A stretch of 27,220 bases of DNA from an uncultured Chloroflexota bacterium. GTDB taxonomy: Bacteria > Chloroflexota > UBA4733. Made by a program: the position numbers and the translations under genes. Each line of letters opens with the position of its first letter. Positions within the stretch are counted from its first letter, which is position 1. The notes beneath the pieces were generated by a model. The model was not told the DNA's origin and made no database searches. It was given only the letters and a program-made list of their open reading frames with translations. Positions 1-8,487 of the stretch are shown in pieces. The stretch is from NCBI GenBank assembly GCA_937967325.1, contig CALBSQ010000224.1, forward strand, positions 1 to 27,220, read 5' to 3'.

Positions 1-231
1 GCCCTCGCTGTCCCGCCAACTGCGCTCGTCGCCTGACCACCCCGTGAACGCTTACGATCATGTGACCGTTGGTCAACCAAGGGACGGCCCGCACCTAGCA
101 CATGTTTGGCGCCGCCCATCCTCCCTCCGGGCAGAGCAGACGGGCTGTCAACGCGGAGGACCAGGAGCCTGTTGGGGCTGTAGACGCGCGTGATGGTGAG
201 CGTAATGAGGTATGGCTCGACGCTACTTCCC
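1..231. other. non-coding stretch, nothing recognised
   Basis: This stretch lies downstream of mutS up to the window edge. No reading frame entering from the left edge resembles a known protein: two of the three forward frames stop within about 45 bases, and the third runs to about base 190 with no recognisable sequence. No tRNA arms, T-rich terminator or long inverted repeat was seen. Confidence 0.4.
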
Positions 232-2889
232 CTATGCCTCGCCCTGCGCCTTGCGCTGCAGCTCGAACAGGCGGTTGAGCGCTTCCATCGGCGTCATGGC
301 CAGCACGTCGAGGTCGGCCAGCTCTTTGCTCACGCCGTCCGGCTCGCCGAACAGGGTGAGCTGGAGCGATTCGCGCACTTTCCGCGCGCTGCCGGCGCGA
401 GCCGAGTATCCACGGGGCTGGCGTCCGCGCTCCAGGTCGGTCAGCAGCTCGCCGGCGCGACGCGTGACGGCCTTGGGGACGCCGGCCAGCCGGGCGACGT
501 GGATGCCGTAGCTGCGGTCGGCGCCGCCGGGCACGATCTTGTGTAAGAAGACGACGCGCTCGCCCTCCTCGGCCACCGCCACGTTGAAGTTGCGCACGCG
601 CGGCAGCACCCGCGCCAGCTCGGTCAGCTCGTGATAGTGGGTGGCGAAGAGCGTGCGACAGCCCAGCGCCGGCGCATTGTGGAGGTGCTCCACCACGGCG
701 CGGGCGATGGCGAGACCATCGTAGGTGCTGGTGCCGCGGCCGATCTCGTCCAGCACGACCAGGCTGCGTCGCGTGGCGTGGTTGAGGATATTGGCCAGCT
801 CCAGCATCTCCACCATAAAAGTCGACTGCCCCATCGCCAGGTCGTCCTGCGCTCCCACACGGGTGAAGATACGATCAGCGAGGCCGACCCGCGCCATGGC
901 CGCCGGGACGTAGCTGCCGATCTGGGCCATGAGCATGGTCAAAGCAACTTGACGCAAATACGTGGACTTGCCGGCCATGTTCGGACCGGTGATGAGCAGG
1001 ATCTGCGCCCCGTCACTGTCGATATCGAGATCGTTAGGCACGAACTCCCCGGTCGGCAAAGCGGCTTCCACCACTGGGTGGCGCCCGGCCACGATGCTCA
1101 GGCCGCTGCCGGCGTCGAGCTGAGGACGAACCCAGCGGCGGCGTACGGCCGCTTCGGCCAGCCCTGCCGCCACATCCAGGTCGGCGAGCAGCTCGGCGGC
1201 TGTGCCGATCTGCTTCGCGCCGCGTGCCAGCTCTGCCACGAGCCGAGCGTAACGCTCCCGCTCGACTTGCTGGAAGAGCTCCTCGGCATTGAGGATCAGC
1301 AGCTCGCGCTCCTTGAGGTCGGGCGTGACGTAGCGCTCGGCGCCGACCAGGGTCTGTTTGCGCATGTACTCGGGGGGAATCTCGGCGCGGTTGGCGTTGC
1401 TCACTTCCAGGTAGTAGCCGAAGACTTTATTGAAGCCCACTTTGACGCTCTTGATGCCGGTGCGCGCACGCTCGCGCGCCTCCAAGGATGCCACCCAGGA
1501 CCGCGCCTCGCGAGCGGAGTCCTCGATCTCATCCAGCTCTGTAGCGAAGCCGGGTCGCAGCGTGCGGACCTCGCCCAGCGACGCCGGCGGCTCGTCCACC
1601 AGCGCCTGGGCCAGCAGCTCCTGCGCTCCCGCGAGATTAGGCAAGGACTCCGCCAGCGCGCGCAGCGCCGGCTCGGCTGCCTGGCGAAGCAGCGCTCCGA
1701 CCTCCGGCAACGCGGCCAGCCCGGCGCGCAACGCGGCCAGCTCGCGCGGCGACGCCGTATGGCCGGCCAGGCGACCGCCCAGTCGCTCGAAGTCCGGCAG
1801 CTTGCCAAGCGCCTTCCGAAGGCTCCCGCGCCGGCCATCATCGTCGACGAGCGCCGCGACCTGGGCTTGCCTGGACAGCACCGGCGGCAACTCCAGCAAG
1901 GGCTGACCGAGCCGGCGGCGGAGCAGCCGAGCGCCCATTGCCGTGCAGGTCTCGTCCAGCACCCCAAGTAGGGAGCCACGGCCGTCACCGCTCCGGTTGC
2001 CCTGCCAGATCTCCAGGCTGCGCGCGGTGGCCTCGTCGAGCTGCATGAACTGGTCAACGCTGTAGGTGACGAGCGACGCGATCTGAGCGAGCGCCGCCTT
2101 CTGGTTGAGCCGCAGATAGTGGACGAGCGCCCCCGCGGCGCGGGCGGCCAACGGCAAGCGCGCGCAGCCGACCCCCTCCAGCGAAGTCACCCCTAGCTGC
2201 TCCTGCAAGGCGATCTGCGCGTCGCCTTCGCCAAAGAGCCATGCCGGGCTGCTCGTCACCTGCTGACCGGCCAGCAGGTCGGTGGGCTCATCTTCGTCGT
2301 CGGGCTCGTCGCCCCTGCTCCCTTGCTCCCCTGCTCCCCTGCTCCTCGGCCCCGGTCCCTCCGGCACGACAACCTCTGACGGGCGGAGGCGGCGCAGCTC
2401 CGCTGCGACGGCGCCGCGCAGGTCGGCGCCGCTCATCTGTGTGCAGCAGAACTCGCCGGTGGAGACATCCGCATAGGCAAGTCCGGCCTGGCCGCGCTGG
2501 AACAGCAACGCGACCAGGTAATTGTTTTCAGCGCGATCCAGCAGGTGCGGCTCGATCACGGTGCCGGGCGTCACGACGCGGACGACATCACGCGGGACCA
2601 GTCCCTTCGTCGTGGCAGGATCGGCCAGCTGCTCACAGATCGCCACCTTGTAGCCCCGCCTCACCAGTCGGGCGAGATGGCCGTCGAGGGAATGGTGGGG
2701 AACACCGGCCAGCGGCACACGTCCGGCTCGGCCCATCTCCCGGCTGGTCAGGGTAATGTCCAACTCGCGTGATACCACCAGGGCATCGTCGTCGAACGTC
2801 TCGTAGAAGTCGCCCAGACGGAAGAAGAGCAGCGCGTGAGGATAGCGGCGCTTGATCTCCAAGTACTGCCGCCGGATGGGTGTGTCCAT
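232..2889 (-). CDS. mutS: DNA mismatch repair protein MutS
   Basis: ATPase that recognises mismatched or looped-out bases and starts mismatch repair with MutL. The 885-residue length fits the family. The mismatch-binding loop GDFYE is at residues 26-30 (F28 and E30 correspond to the conserved Phe-x-Glu). The connector, lever and clamp domains follow. The C-terminal ABC ATPase has Walker A GPNMAGKST at 635-643 and Walker B VVLDEIGRGTST near 711-722. The connector domain carries an unusual insert of about 35 residues after 'SEVVVPEG' (about 172-210): a Gly/Ala/Glu/Gln/Ser/Arg repeat at 184-192, then an acidic run. The DNA under the repeat is an 8-nt tandem repeat, so the insert looks like a repeat that entered the frame. 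The ATG start lies only 8 bases after a good promoter -10 hexamer, so the mRNA may be leaderless. No mutL is in the window. Confidence 0.98.
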   Translation of the reverse strand: MDTPIRRQYLEIKRRYPHALLFFRLGDFYETFDDDALVVSRELDITLTSREMGRAGRVPLAGVPHHSLDGHLARLVRRGYKVAICEQLADPATTKGLVPRDVVRVVTPGTVIEPHLLDRAENNYLVALLFQRGQAGLAYADVSTGEFCCTQMSGADLRGAVAAELRRLRPSEVVVPEGPGPRSRGAGEQGSRGDEPDDEDEPTDLLAGQQVTSSPAWLFGEGDAQIALQEQLGVTSLEGVGCARLPLAARAAGALVHYLRLNQKAALAQIASLVTYSVDQFMQLDEATARSLEIWQGNRSGDGRGSLLGVLDETCTAMGARLLRRRLGQPLLELPPVLSRQAQVAALVDDDGRRGSLRKALGKLPDFERLGGRLAGHTASPRELAALRAGLAALPEVGALLRQAAEPALRALAESLPNLAGAQELLAQALVDEPPASLGEVRTLRPGFATELDEIEDSAREARSWVASLEARERARTGIKSVKVGFNKVFGYYLEVSNANRAEIPPEYMRKQTLVGAERYVTPDLKERELLILNAEELFQQVERERYARLVAELARGAKQIGTAAELLADLDVAAGLAEAAVRRRWVRPQLDAGSGLSIVAGRHPVVEAALPTGEFVPNDLDIDSDGAQILLITGPNMAGKSTYLRQVALTMLMAQIGSYVPAAMARVGLADRIFTRVGAQDDLAMGQSTFMVEMLELANILNHATRRSLVVLDEIGRGTSTYDGLAIARAVVEHLHNAPALGCRTLFATHYHELTELARVLPRVRNFNVAVAEEGERVVFLHKIVPGGADRSYGIHVARLAGVPKAVTRRAGELLTDLERGRQPRGYSARAGSARKVRESLQLTLFGEPDGVSKELADLDVLAMTPMEALNRLFELQRKAQGEA
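2316..2347 (-). repeat. 8-nt tandem repeat inside mutS (about 4 units)
   Basis: On the plus strand the unit tgctccc(c/t) occurs four times, starting at 2316, 2324, 2332 and 2340. The 8-nt period is not a multiple of three, so three units give an eight-residue period in the protein, of the type GAGEQGSR. It lies in the variable part of the MutS connector domain, where insertions are tolerated. From memory, similar heptamer/octamer repeats are scattered through cyanobacterial and Chloroflexota genomes. Confidence 0.8.
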
Positions 2890-2897
2890 CGGATCGC

Positions 2898-2926
2898 AGG
2901 ATAGCGAGGCGGTTCGGCCGCGTCAA
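2898..2926 (-). promoter_or_regulatory. putative mutS promoter, possibly leaderless
   Basis: Read on the minus strand, a -35 TTGACG (2926-2921) is followed by exactly 17 bases and a -10 TATCCT (2903-2898). The mutS ATG begins 8 bases after the -10 box, about where transcription should start, and no Shine-Dalgarno sequence can fit between. Both hexamers are close to the sigma-70 consensus. The call rests on pattern only. Confidence 0.45.
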
Positions 2927-3041
2927 GCGTCTCCGGCCAAGATGTTCATAGATCGTTCACCAGAAGTCCTAGCGGCATCGTTCAGGGTCCCTCGCCATGG
3001 CATGCTGGCTTTGACGACTCGCTAGCTACGGGAAACGGCTG

Positions 3042-4805
3042 ATGTGCGGGATCTACGGCTACCTCGGCGATAGGGCGGACGCGACGGCCCTGGTGGTCGA
3101 CGGGCTGCGGCGACTGGAATACCGCGGCTACGATTCCTGGGGGGTGGCGACAGCCTCGGCGGGCCGGCTCGGTCTGACCCGCCGGACCGGTCGGGTGGAC
3201 ACGGCGAGCATCGCCTTGCCTTCCGGCCGGTCAGCCCTTGGACACACCCGTTGGGCTACGCACGGTGGCGTCACGGAGGCCAACGCCCATCCGCATCTGG
3301 ACTGTGACGGCCGGCTTGCCCTGGTCCATAACGGCATCGTGGAGAATGCGGCTACACTGCGCGCGGCGTTGCAGGCTCGCGGTCACCACTTCGCCTCGGA
3401 AACGGACTCGGAGTCCGTCGTCCACCTGGTAGAAGAAGAGCTCCGATCCGCGCCAAGTCTGCACCACGCCGTGCTCGCGGCTTTTCGCCAACTGGAGGGC
3501 GTGAACGGCATCGCCGTGCTCGACGGTGACGGGGAGGCGCTCGTCGCGGCGACGAGCGGGTCGCCGCTCGTGATTGGCCTCGGCAACGGTGAAGCGCACC
3601 TGGCGTCCGATCCGGCGGCGCTCGCCGGCTCGGCACAGACGGTCGTGCTGCTCGAAGACGGCCAACTGGCGATCGTCGAGCGCGACCGCGTTCGCGTCCT
3701 CGATATGGCCCTCGGGGCCTGGGTCCGGCCCCGATCGATCCCGCCCACCACGGCTGCCGCTGAGACGACCCTGTCGGCCGGAGATCACTGGATGCGCCAG
3801 GAGATCGCCGAACAGCCGCGGTTGCTCCGCCTCCTGGCGCGGGACGCTGCCACGGAGGCGACAGCGCTGGCTGAGGCCATCCGTGACGCGACCTCGGTGA
3901 CTTGGGTCGGCTGTGGCACGGCCTACCATGCCGCGCTGTACGGTCGCTACGTCCTGGCGCAGGCGGGAGAACGATCACACGCGGTGCCGGGATCGGAGTT
4001 CGCCTACCTCGCCGACGCCGTCGGACCGGGCGGGCTGCTCCTGGCGCTCTCCCAAAGTGGCGAGACCATCGACGTGCTCGACGCGCTGCGGTTCGCCCGC
4101 GCGCGTGGAGCACGGGTGACGGCGCTGGTCAACGCCGCCTGGTCGACGCTGGCGCGCCTGGCCGACGATTGCGTGCGGCTGCGGGCCGGCCCCGAGCGCT
4201 GCGTGCTGGCCACCAAGTCCTTCACGGCCAAGCTCGGCATCATCACGCTGACGGCCGCGGCGGCGCGCGGCGAAATCGAGGAGGGACAGGCGGCGCTACT
4301 CACGGCCGCCGCCGGCATCGAAGCGCTGCTCCAGCCCGACTCGCTGGCCCGCATCCGGTCACTGGCCGGACGATTGGCGTCGAGCGAGCACCTGTTCTGT
4401 CTCGGTCGCGGCCGCGGCACCGCTATCGCCCTCGAAGCGGCGCTCAAGATCAAAGAGGGCAGCTACCTCCATGCCGAGGGCTTCTCGTCGGGGGAGCTGA
4501 AGCACGGGGTCATCGCGCTGATCGAGACCGGCACTCCCTGCCTGCTCTTCGCGCCGGACGATGAGACCCGGCCGGCCATGGACGCGGCGGCGATGGAGGT
4601 GCAGGCGCGCGGCGCGCTGACGGTGGCGTTCGCGCCGCAGTCGGCTCCGGGGTACGCGCACACCCTCTCGATCCCGACGCGCGGCGATAGCTGGTGGCTT
4701 GTCGCGACGGTGGCCGCGCAACTCCTGGCCTATCAGCTCGCAGTGCTGCGCGGCCACGACCCGGACCGGCCGCGCAATCTGGCCAAGAGCGTCACGGTGC
4801 GGTAG
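3042..4805 (+). CDS. glmS: glutamine-fructose-6-phosphate aminotransferase (isomerizing)
   Basis: Makes glucosamine-6-phosphate from fructose-6-phosphate and glutamine, the first step towards UDP-GlcNAc for peptidoglycan and surface glycans; cytosolic. The 587 residues begin MCGIYGY, so removal of Met exposes the catalytic Cys2 of the class II glutamine amidotransferase domain (about 1-220, with HTRWATHG and HNGIVEN). Two SIS sugar-isomerase domains follow: the first carries CGTAYHAALYGRY and SQSGETIDVLDAL and ends near the TKSFTAK signature, and the second carries ALKIKEGSYLHAEG. The protein ends with the family hallmark NLAKSVTV. The Shine-Dalgarno is weak. mutS is divergent 152 bases upstream, and the next gene converges with only 8 bases between stop codons. 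No glmS ribozyme is visible in the short leader. Confidence 0.98.
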   Translation: MCGIYGYLGDRADATALVVDGLRRLEYRGYDSWGVATASAGRLGLTRRTGRVDTASIALPSGRSALGHTRWATHGGVTEANAHPHLDCDGRLALVHNGIVENAATLRAALQARGHHFASETDSESVVHLVEEELRSAPSLHHAVLAAFRQLEGVNGIAVLDGDGEALVAATSGSPLVIGLGNGEAHLASDPAALAGSAQTVVLLEDGQLAIVERDRVRVLDMALGAWVRPRSIPPTTAAAETTLSAGDHWMRQEIAEQPRLLRLLARDAATEATALAEAIRDATSVTWVGCGTAYHAALYGRYVLAQAGERSHAVPGSEFAYLADAVGPGGLLLALSQSGETIDVLDALRFARARGARVTALVNAAWSTLARLADDCVRLRAGPERCVLATKSFTAKLGIITLTAAAARGEIEEGQAALLTAAAGIEALLQPDSLARIRSLAGRLASSEHLFCLGRGRGTAIALEAALKIKEGSYLHAEGFSSGELKHGVIALIETGTPCLLFAPDDETRPAMDAAAMEVQARGALTVAFAPQSAPGYAHTLSIPTRGDSWWLVATVAAQLLAYQLAVLRGHDPDRPRNLAKSVTVR

Positions 4806-4813
4806 GGCGCGGG

Positions 4814-5224
4814 CTAGAGCCAGGACCCATTCCAGCCGTACCGGCGGACGCGCACCCAGCCATCGTAGGTGCGGAAGTTGTTCCAACAGTCCCTGCTGGT
4901 GAAGTAGTTGTAGAGATCGATGCGCAGCCTCCCATTGCGCCAGGCCGACCAGGCCGGACCGGTGTCCTCGACGGTCCAGGTTCGCCCGCTCTCATCCTCC
5001 AGGACGGTGCCGAAGGGATAGGAAGAAATCGCCGCTGGAAAGAGGCCGGCCGCCCCGTAGTGCGTCCAGTTCCCGTCGGCCATCACCCCGGACACGCCGG
5101 CGCAGGTGAAATGCGCCGGGATCCAGTTGCCGGCCGCCGATGCCGGCGCGGCGAAGACGCCGGAAAGCAACAGCGCTATCCCCAGGGCCACAACCTGCCA
5201 AGCTCTCAGCGGTTTTCCTAGCAT
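4814..5224 (-). CDS. secreted 3D / double-psi beta-barrel-like protein
   Basis: Small exported protein of 136 residues. It has a clear signal peptide: basic start, hydrophobic segment at about 11-25, and an Ala-x-Ala cleavage site near residue 30. The mature part resembles the 3D domain / double-psi beta-barrel fold of RlpA- and Rpf-like cell-wall proteins: a 'P-[FL]-G-T-x-[LV]' strand (70-75), then V-x-DTG with D87, then R-I-D-L with D103. Two of the three Asp residues that name the 3D family are visible; the first is not obvious. Cys41 and Cys112 could form a disulfide. The ATG has GAGGGG four bases upstream. A cell-wall role (transglycosylase-like or glycan-binding) is inferred from the fold only. 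It converges on glmS. Confidence 0.7.
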   Translation of the reverse strand: MLGKPLRAWQVVALGIALLLSGVFAAPASAAGNWIPAHFTCAGVSGVMADGNWTHYGAAGLFPAAISSYPFGTVLEDESGRTWTVEDTGPAWSAWRNGRLRIDLYNYFTSRDCWNNFRTYDGWVRVRRYGWNGSWL

Positions 5225-5519
5225 AGAACCCCTCTGCTACACTCGATGCTGCACGGGGTTCCTTCCCAGTGATTCCCCGCGCAAACGTAACGGGCATAGT
5301 ACTTGATGGCTACATAAATCGCCGGAGCATCCCCAATTGCTCCTATTCAGATTGACGACGGAGAGTCAGCTTACTCGATTCCTTGATCGGCGCAGCGACG
5401 ATGAAGGACCCACGCCAGGGTACCGGAGCTGAAATGGACCGATACTATCGCTGCGAAAGCCTGGAGTAGGCAGCCAAGTGGATAGAATAGTCGCGACTCG
5501 GTAGAAGGGCGGTACAACG
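5225..5519. other. divergent intergenic region
   Basis: These 295 bases separate the secreted 3D-like protein (-) from the dehydratase gene (+), so promoters for both should lie here. A TAGAAT at 5483-5488 could be a -10 box for the dehydratase operon, but no matching -35 was found. No long inverted repeat or RNA gene was seen. Confidence 0.35.
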
Positions 5520-6710
5520 GTGAAGATTCAGGCCATCCGATTGAGCGAGCTTCGAGGTACTTTGCAGTTTGAGGGACGCTTCTGGGAAGAGCGGCTAGTC
5601 CGGCCGATCGACATCTATCCGGATCAACAAGCGCAGGGGCCGGCGCACCTGCCGGACCTGGGAAACGGCCGCTACGGCATGACTTCCATCTTCCTAGAGA
5701 TCCTCACCGATTCCGGCGTCACCGGCCTGGGTGGGCCGATCCCCCAGGAGCTGGCCTTTGTGATCGACCGCCAGCTCAAGGGGCTGCTGATCGGCGAGGA
5801 TCCGCTGGCCATCGAGCGCATCTGGGACCGCCTCTACCGCCATTCGGTCCACGGTCGAAAAGGCGCCACGATGATGGCCATCAGCGCCATCGACTGCGCC
5901 CTCTGGGACCTCAAAGGCAAGTGGGCCAACGCTCCGGTGTACCGCCTGCTCGGCGGGCCGATGCGGGAAAACATCCCCGCCTACGCCAGCGCTCTCGGCT
6001 ATTCCGTGGTGCCGCGGGACGCCGCTCGACGGGCCAAGGAACTGGTCGCCCAGGGCTACCGCGCCACCAAGTGGTTCTTCCGCTACGGCCCCGGCGGCGG
6101 TCGCGTCGGCATGCAGGAGAACTTGGCCCTGGCCACGGCGCTGCGCGAGGCGGTCGGCGATGAGGTCGACCTGATGCTGGACGCCTGGATGAGCTGGGAT
6201 GTGCCCTACATCGCCCAGATCGGCGACGCGCTGGCGGAGACACAGCCGCGCTGGCTGGAGGAGCCGGTGCTGCCGGACCGCATCGAGAGCTGCGCCGAGA
6301 TCAGGCGGCGCGTGCCCTTCCCCATCGCGACCGGCGAGCACGAGTACACGCGCTGGGGCCTCAAGGAGCTGCTCGACGCCGAGGCCGCGGACGTAGTTCA
6401 GCCGGACATCTACTGGGCCGGCGGCATCTCCGAGGTCGCCAAGATCTGCACGCTAGCGTCGACCTATGACGTGCAGGTCATCCCGCACGGCCACTCCACA
6501 CCAGCCACCGCCCACCTACTGTTCGCGCAGCCGCCACAGCTCTGCCCCTACATCGAATACCTTGTAAAGTGGAACGCCGTCCACCAATTCTTCTTCCGTG
6601 AGCCGCTGCAGCCCGTGAACGGCGTCGTGGCTCCGCCCGACCGGCCCGGCATGGGTATGGAGCTGGACGAGACCAAGATCGAGCACCGCCGCGAGCTGAG
6701 CTGGGAGTGA
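5520..6710 (+). CDS. enolase-superfamily sugar-acid dehydratase (L-rhamnonate dehydratase-like)
   Basis: Member of the mandelate racemase branch of the enolase superfamily, 396 residues, closest by eye to L-rhamnonate dehydratases. These enzymes remove water from an aldonic acid to give a 2-keto-3-deoxy acid. A capping domain (about 1-130) precedes the TIM barrel. Predicted Mg ligands are D221 (LMLDAW), E247 (WLEEP) and E273 (TGEHE). The Asp-His dyad is D296 (VQPDIYW) with H323 (IPHGHS); the same 27-residue D-H spacing and the motifs 'KWFFRYGPGGG' and 'PVNG' fit the rhamnonate group. The exact substrate cannot be read from sequence. The start is GTG behind a modest purine-rich stretch. The sulfatase gene begins 10 bases after the stop, so the two are probably one operon. 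Confidence 0.85.
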   Translation: MKIQAIRLSELRGTLQFEGRFWEERLVRPIDIYPDQQAQGPAHLPDLGNGRYGMTSIFLEILTDSGVTGLGGPIPQELAFVIDRQLKGLLIGEDPLAIERIWDRLYRHSVHGRKGATMMAISAIDCALWDLKGKWANAPVYRLLGGPMRENIPAYASALGYSVVPRDAARRAKELVAQGYRATKWFFRYGPGGGRVGMQENLALATALREAVGDEVDLMLDAWMSWDVPYIAQIGDALAETQPRWLEEPVLPDRIESCAEIRRRVPFPIATGEHEYTRWGLKELLDAEAADVVQPDIYWAGGISEVAKICTLASTYDVQVIPHGHSTPATAHLLFAQPPQLCPYIEYLVKWNAVHQFFFREPLQPVNGVVAPPDRPGMGMELDETKIEHRRELSWE

Positions 6711-6720
6711 TGGCCGCGAT

Positions 6721-8196
6721 ATGACCCCGCCGAACATCCTCATCTTCATGACCGACCAGGAGCAGGGGGCAGTCGTCGAGCCGGGCCATCCCTGCCTCAC
6801 ACCCAACGCCGACCGGCTGGCAGCCGACGGCATTCGCTTTAGCCAGGCCTACACGCCGAGCGCCCACTGCTGTCCGGCTCGTGCCACCTTCTTCAGTGGC
6901 CTCTACCCCAGTCGCCACGGCGTCTACAACAACGTCGGCAACCCGCAGGCCATCCACCGCGGCCTGAACCCAGGCGTGGTGACCTTCGGCGAGGGCTTGC
7001 GCGACGCCGGCTACGAGCTGGCCTTCTCCGGCAAGTGGCACGCCTCCGAGCTGGAAGGCCCCGCTGACCGGGGCTGGCGCGAGCTACACGTGACGGCAGG
7101 CAAGGGGACCTACCAGGCGCGAGAGATGGACATGTGGCAGCGCCGCGCCCGCGAGCTGCGCGAGCAAGAGCGGCAGCCCCGTAAGGGCGGTGAGATCAAA
7201 CGGCCGGGCTGGGGAGACTACCGCCTCTATGGCGCCTACCCCACCGACGACCCCAAAGGTTACGAGGGCCACCGCGACTACCGCGTCGTCTCCGCTGCCG
7301 TCGAGGCGCTGCCCGAGCTCGCCGCGTCCGGTCGTCCCTGGTGCCTCTACGCCGGCACGATCGGCCCGCACGATCCCTTCATCATCCCGGAGCGCTACGC
7401 CCGGATGTACGACCCAGCCGATGTGCCGCTGCCCCCCAGCTTTGGCGATTCGCTGGAGGACAAGCCGCGCGTCTACGCCCGGATGCGACGCCAGATCTGG
7501 GACCAGCTCGGTGAGGACGAGGTGCGCGATTCCATCGCCCATTACTGGGGCTTCTGTACCATGATGGACGACATGCTCAGCGAGGTACTGGCCGCGCTCG
7601 ACCGTACCGGGCAGGCGGGCAACACGGTCGTCGTCTTCCTCTCCGACCATGGCGACTACTGCGGCGCCCACGGCCTCTACCTCAAGGGCGTCCCGGCCTT
7701 CCGCGAGGCCTATCATGTGCCTTTGATCATCCGTTGGCCCGATGGGCTCAAGGATTCCGGCAGAGTCGTCAACCAGTTCGTTACATTGGCCGACTTCGCC
7801 CCGACTTTCCTTGGGCTGGCCGGCGCGTCCGTGCCAGATGGACTCTGTGGCCGCAGCCTCGCCCCTTTCCTGCGCGGCGAGACGCCGCCAGACTGGCCGG
7901 ACGACCTCTATACCCAGATGAACGGCGTCGAGTTGTACTACACCCAGCGCTCCGTCAGCACGACAGACTACAAGTACGTCTACAACGGCTTCGACGAGGA
8001 TGAACTTTACAATCTGCGGACTGACCCGGCCGAGATGGTCAACCTCGCGCAGGCTCCGGAAATGGACGGCGTCAAGCGCGATCTCGTCCGCCGGATGTGG
8101 CAGCTCGCCGCTCAGCACCACGACACTATCTTCAACCAATACCCGACCACGGCACTGGCGCCATATGGGCCAGCCGTTGCGCTGTGGGACGAGTGA
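6721..8196 (+). CDS. type I sulfatase (formylglycine-dependent)
   Basis: Hydrolyses a sulfate ester (or a related phosphonate or phosphate ester) in the alkaline-phosphatase fold. The signature C-x-P-x-R is met by C50-C-P-A-R54, making C50 the residue expected to become formylglycine. Metal ligands: D12-Q13 (MTDQ) at the start and D309-H310 (LSDHGD). K322 (YLKG) fits the sulfate-binding Lys, and the C-terminal 'ELYNLRTDPAEMVNLA' is typical of the family. Length is 491 residues. No signal peptide is visible, so it should act in the cytosol on an imported or processed substrate. No formylglycine-generating enzyme is in the window, so maturation depends on a gene elsewhere. Translationally close to the upstream dehydratase, which suggests a sulfated sugar or sugar acid as substrate; this is inference. 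Confidence 0.92.
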   Translation: MTPPNILIFMTDQEQGAVVEPGHPCLTPNADRLAADGIRFSQAYTPSAHCCPARATFFSGLYPSRHGVYNNVGNPQAIHRGLNPGVVTFGEGLRDAGYELAFSGKWHASELEGPADRGWRELHVTAGKGTYQAREMDMWQRRARELREQERQPRKGGEIKRPGWGDYRLYGAYPTDDPKGYEGHRDYRVVSAAVEALPELAASGRPWCLYAGTIGPHDPFIIPERYARMYDPADVPLPPSFGDSLEDKPRVYARMRRQIWDQLGEDEVRDSIAHYWGFCTMMDDMLSEVLAALDRTGQAGNTVVVFLSDHGDYCGAHGLYLKGVPAFREAYHVPLIIRWPDGLKDSGRVVNQFVTLADFAPTFLGLAGASVPDGLCGRSLAPFLRGETPPDWPDDLYTQMNGVELYYTQRSVSTTDYKYVYNGFDEDELYNLRTDPAEMVNLAQAPEMDGVKRDLVRRMWQLAAQHHDTIFNQYPTTALAPYGPAVALWDE

Positions 8197-8269
8197 GCCG
8201 GGTCGAACGCCCGTGGAGCGTACCCCGGCGCCACACGCCGGCAGCAACGTGACGCCCGCCCAACGCCTC

Positions 8270-8298
8270 TTGCATCGGCAGGGGTTACCGCATATCCT
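8270..8298 (+). promoter_or_regulatory. putative promoter for the sugar-binding lipoprotein gene
   Basis: A -35 TTGCAT (8270-8275), a 17-base spacer and a -10 TATCCT (8293-8298) lie in the 291-base gap after the sulfatase. The -10 hexamer is the same as the one proposed for mutS. The transcript would have an untranslated leader of roughly 180 bases. Pattern-based only. Confidence 0.35.
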
Positions 8299-8487
8299 GT
8301 CCGTAGCGCGCGTGCCTGAAGTCGCGGTTCAGAGTCCGGCGGAGTGGCATCGCCCCTGCTAGCCCACGGCTGCGCATGGGAAACGACCATTCGTGTGGGA
8401 ACTCCAGCCAACCGCCAGTCGTGGGGATTCAGCGGGACGGTGAGCGCTCAGGTTATACGTTGCGCACTCGGATTGAGGAGGTGTCTC

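Noticed and set aside
631..1971. 446-codon open frame antisense to mutS
   Set aside because: It lies opposite a clear MutS coding sequence, has no recognisable domain and unnatural composition; long antisense frames are expected at this GC content.
7084..8247. 387-codon open frame antisense to the sulfatase
   Set aside because: The plus strand encodes all sulfatase motifs; the antisense product has no recognisable domain.
8344..8487. 48-codon upstream extension of the first solute-binding protein
   Set aside because: It would bury the signal peptide inside the protein, and a strong Shine-Dalgarno precedes GTG 8488.
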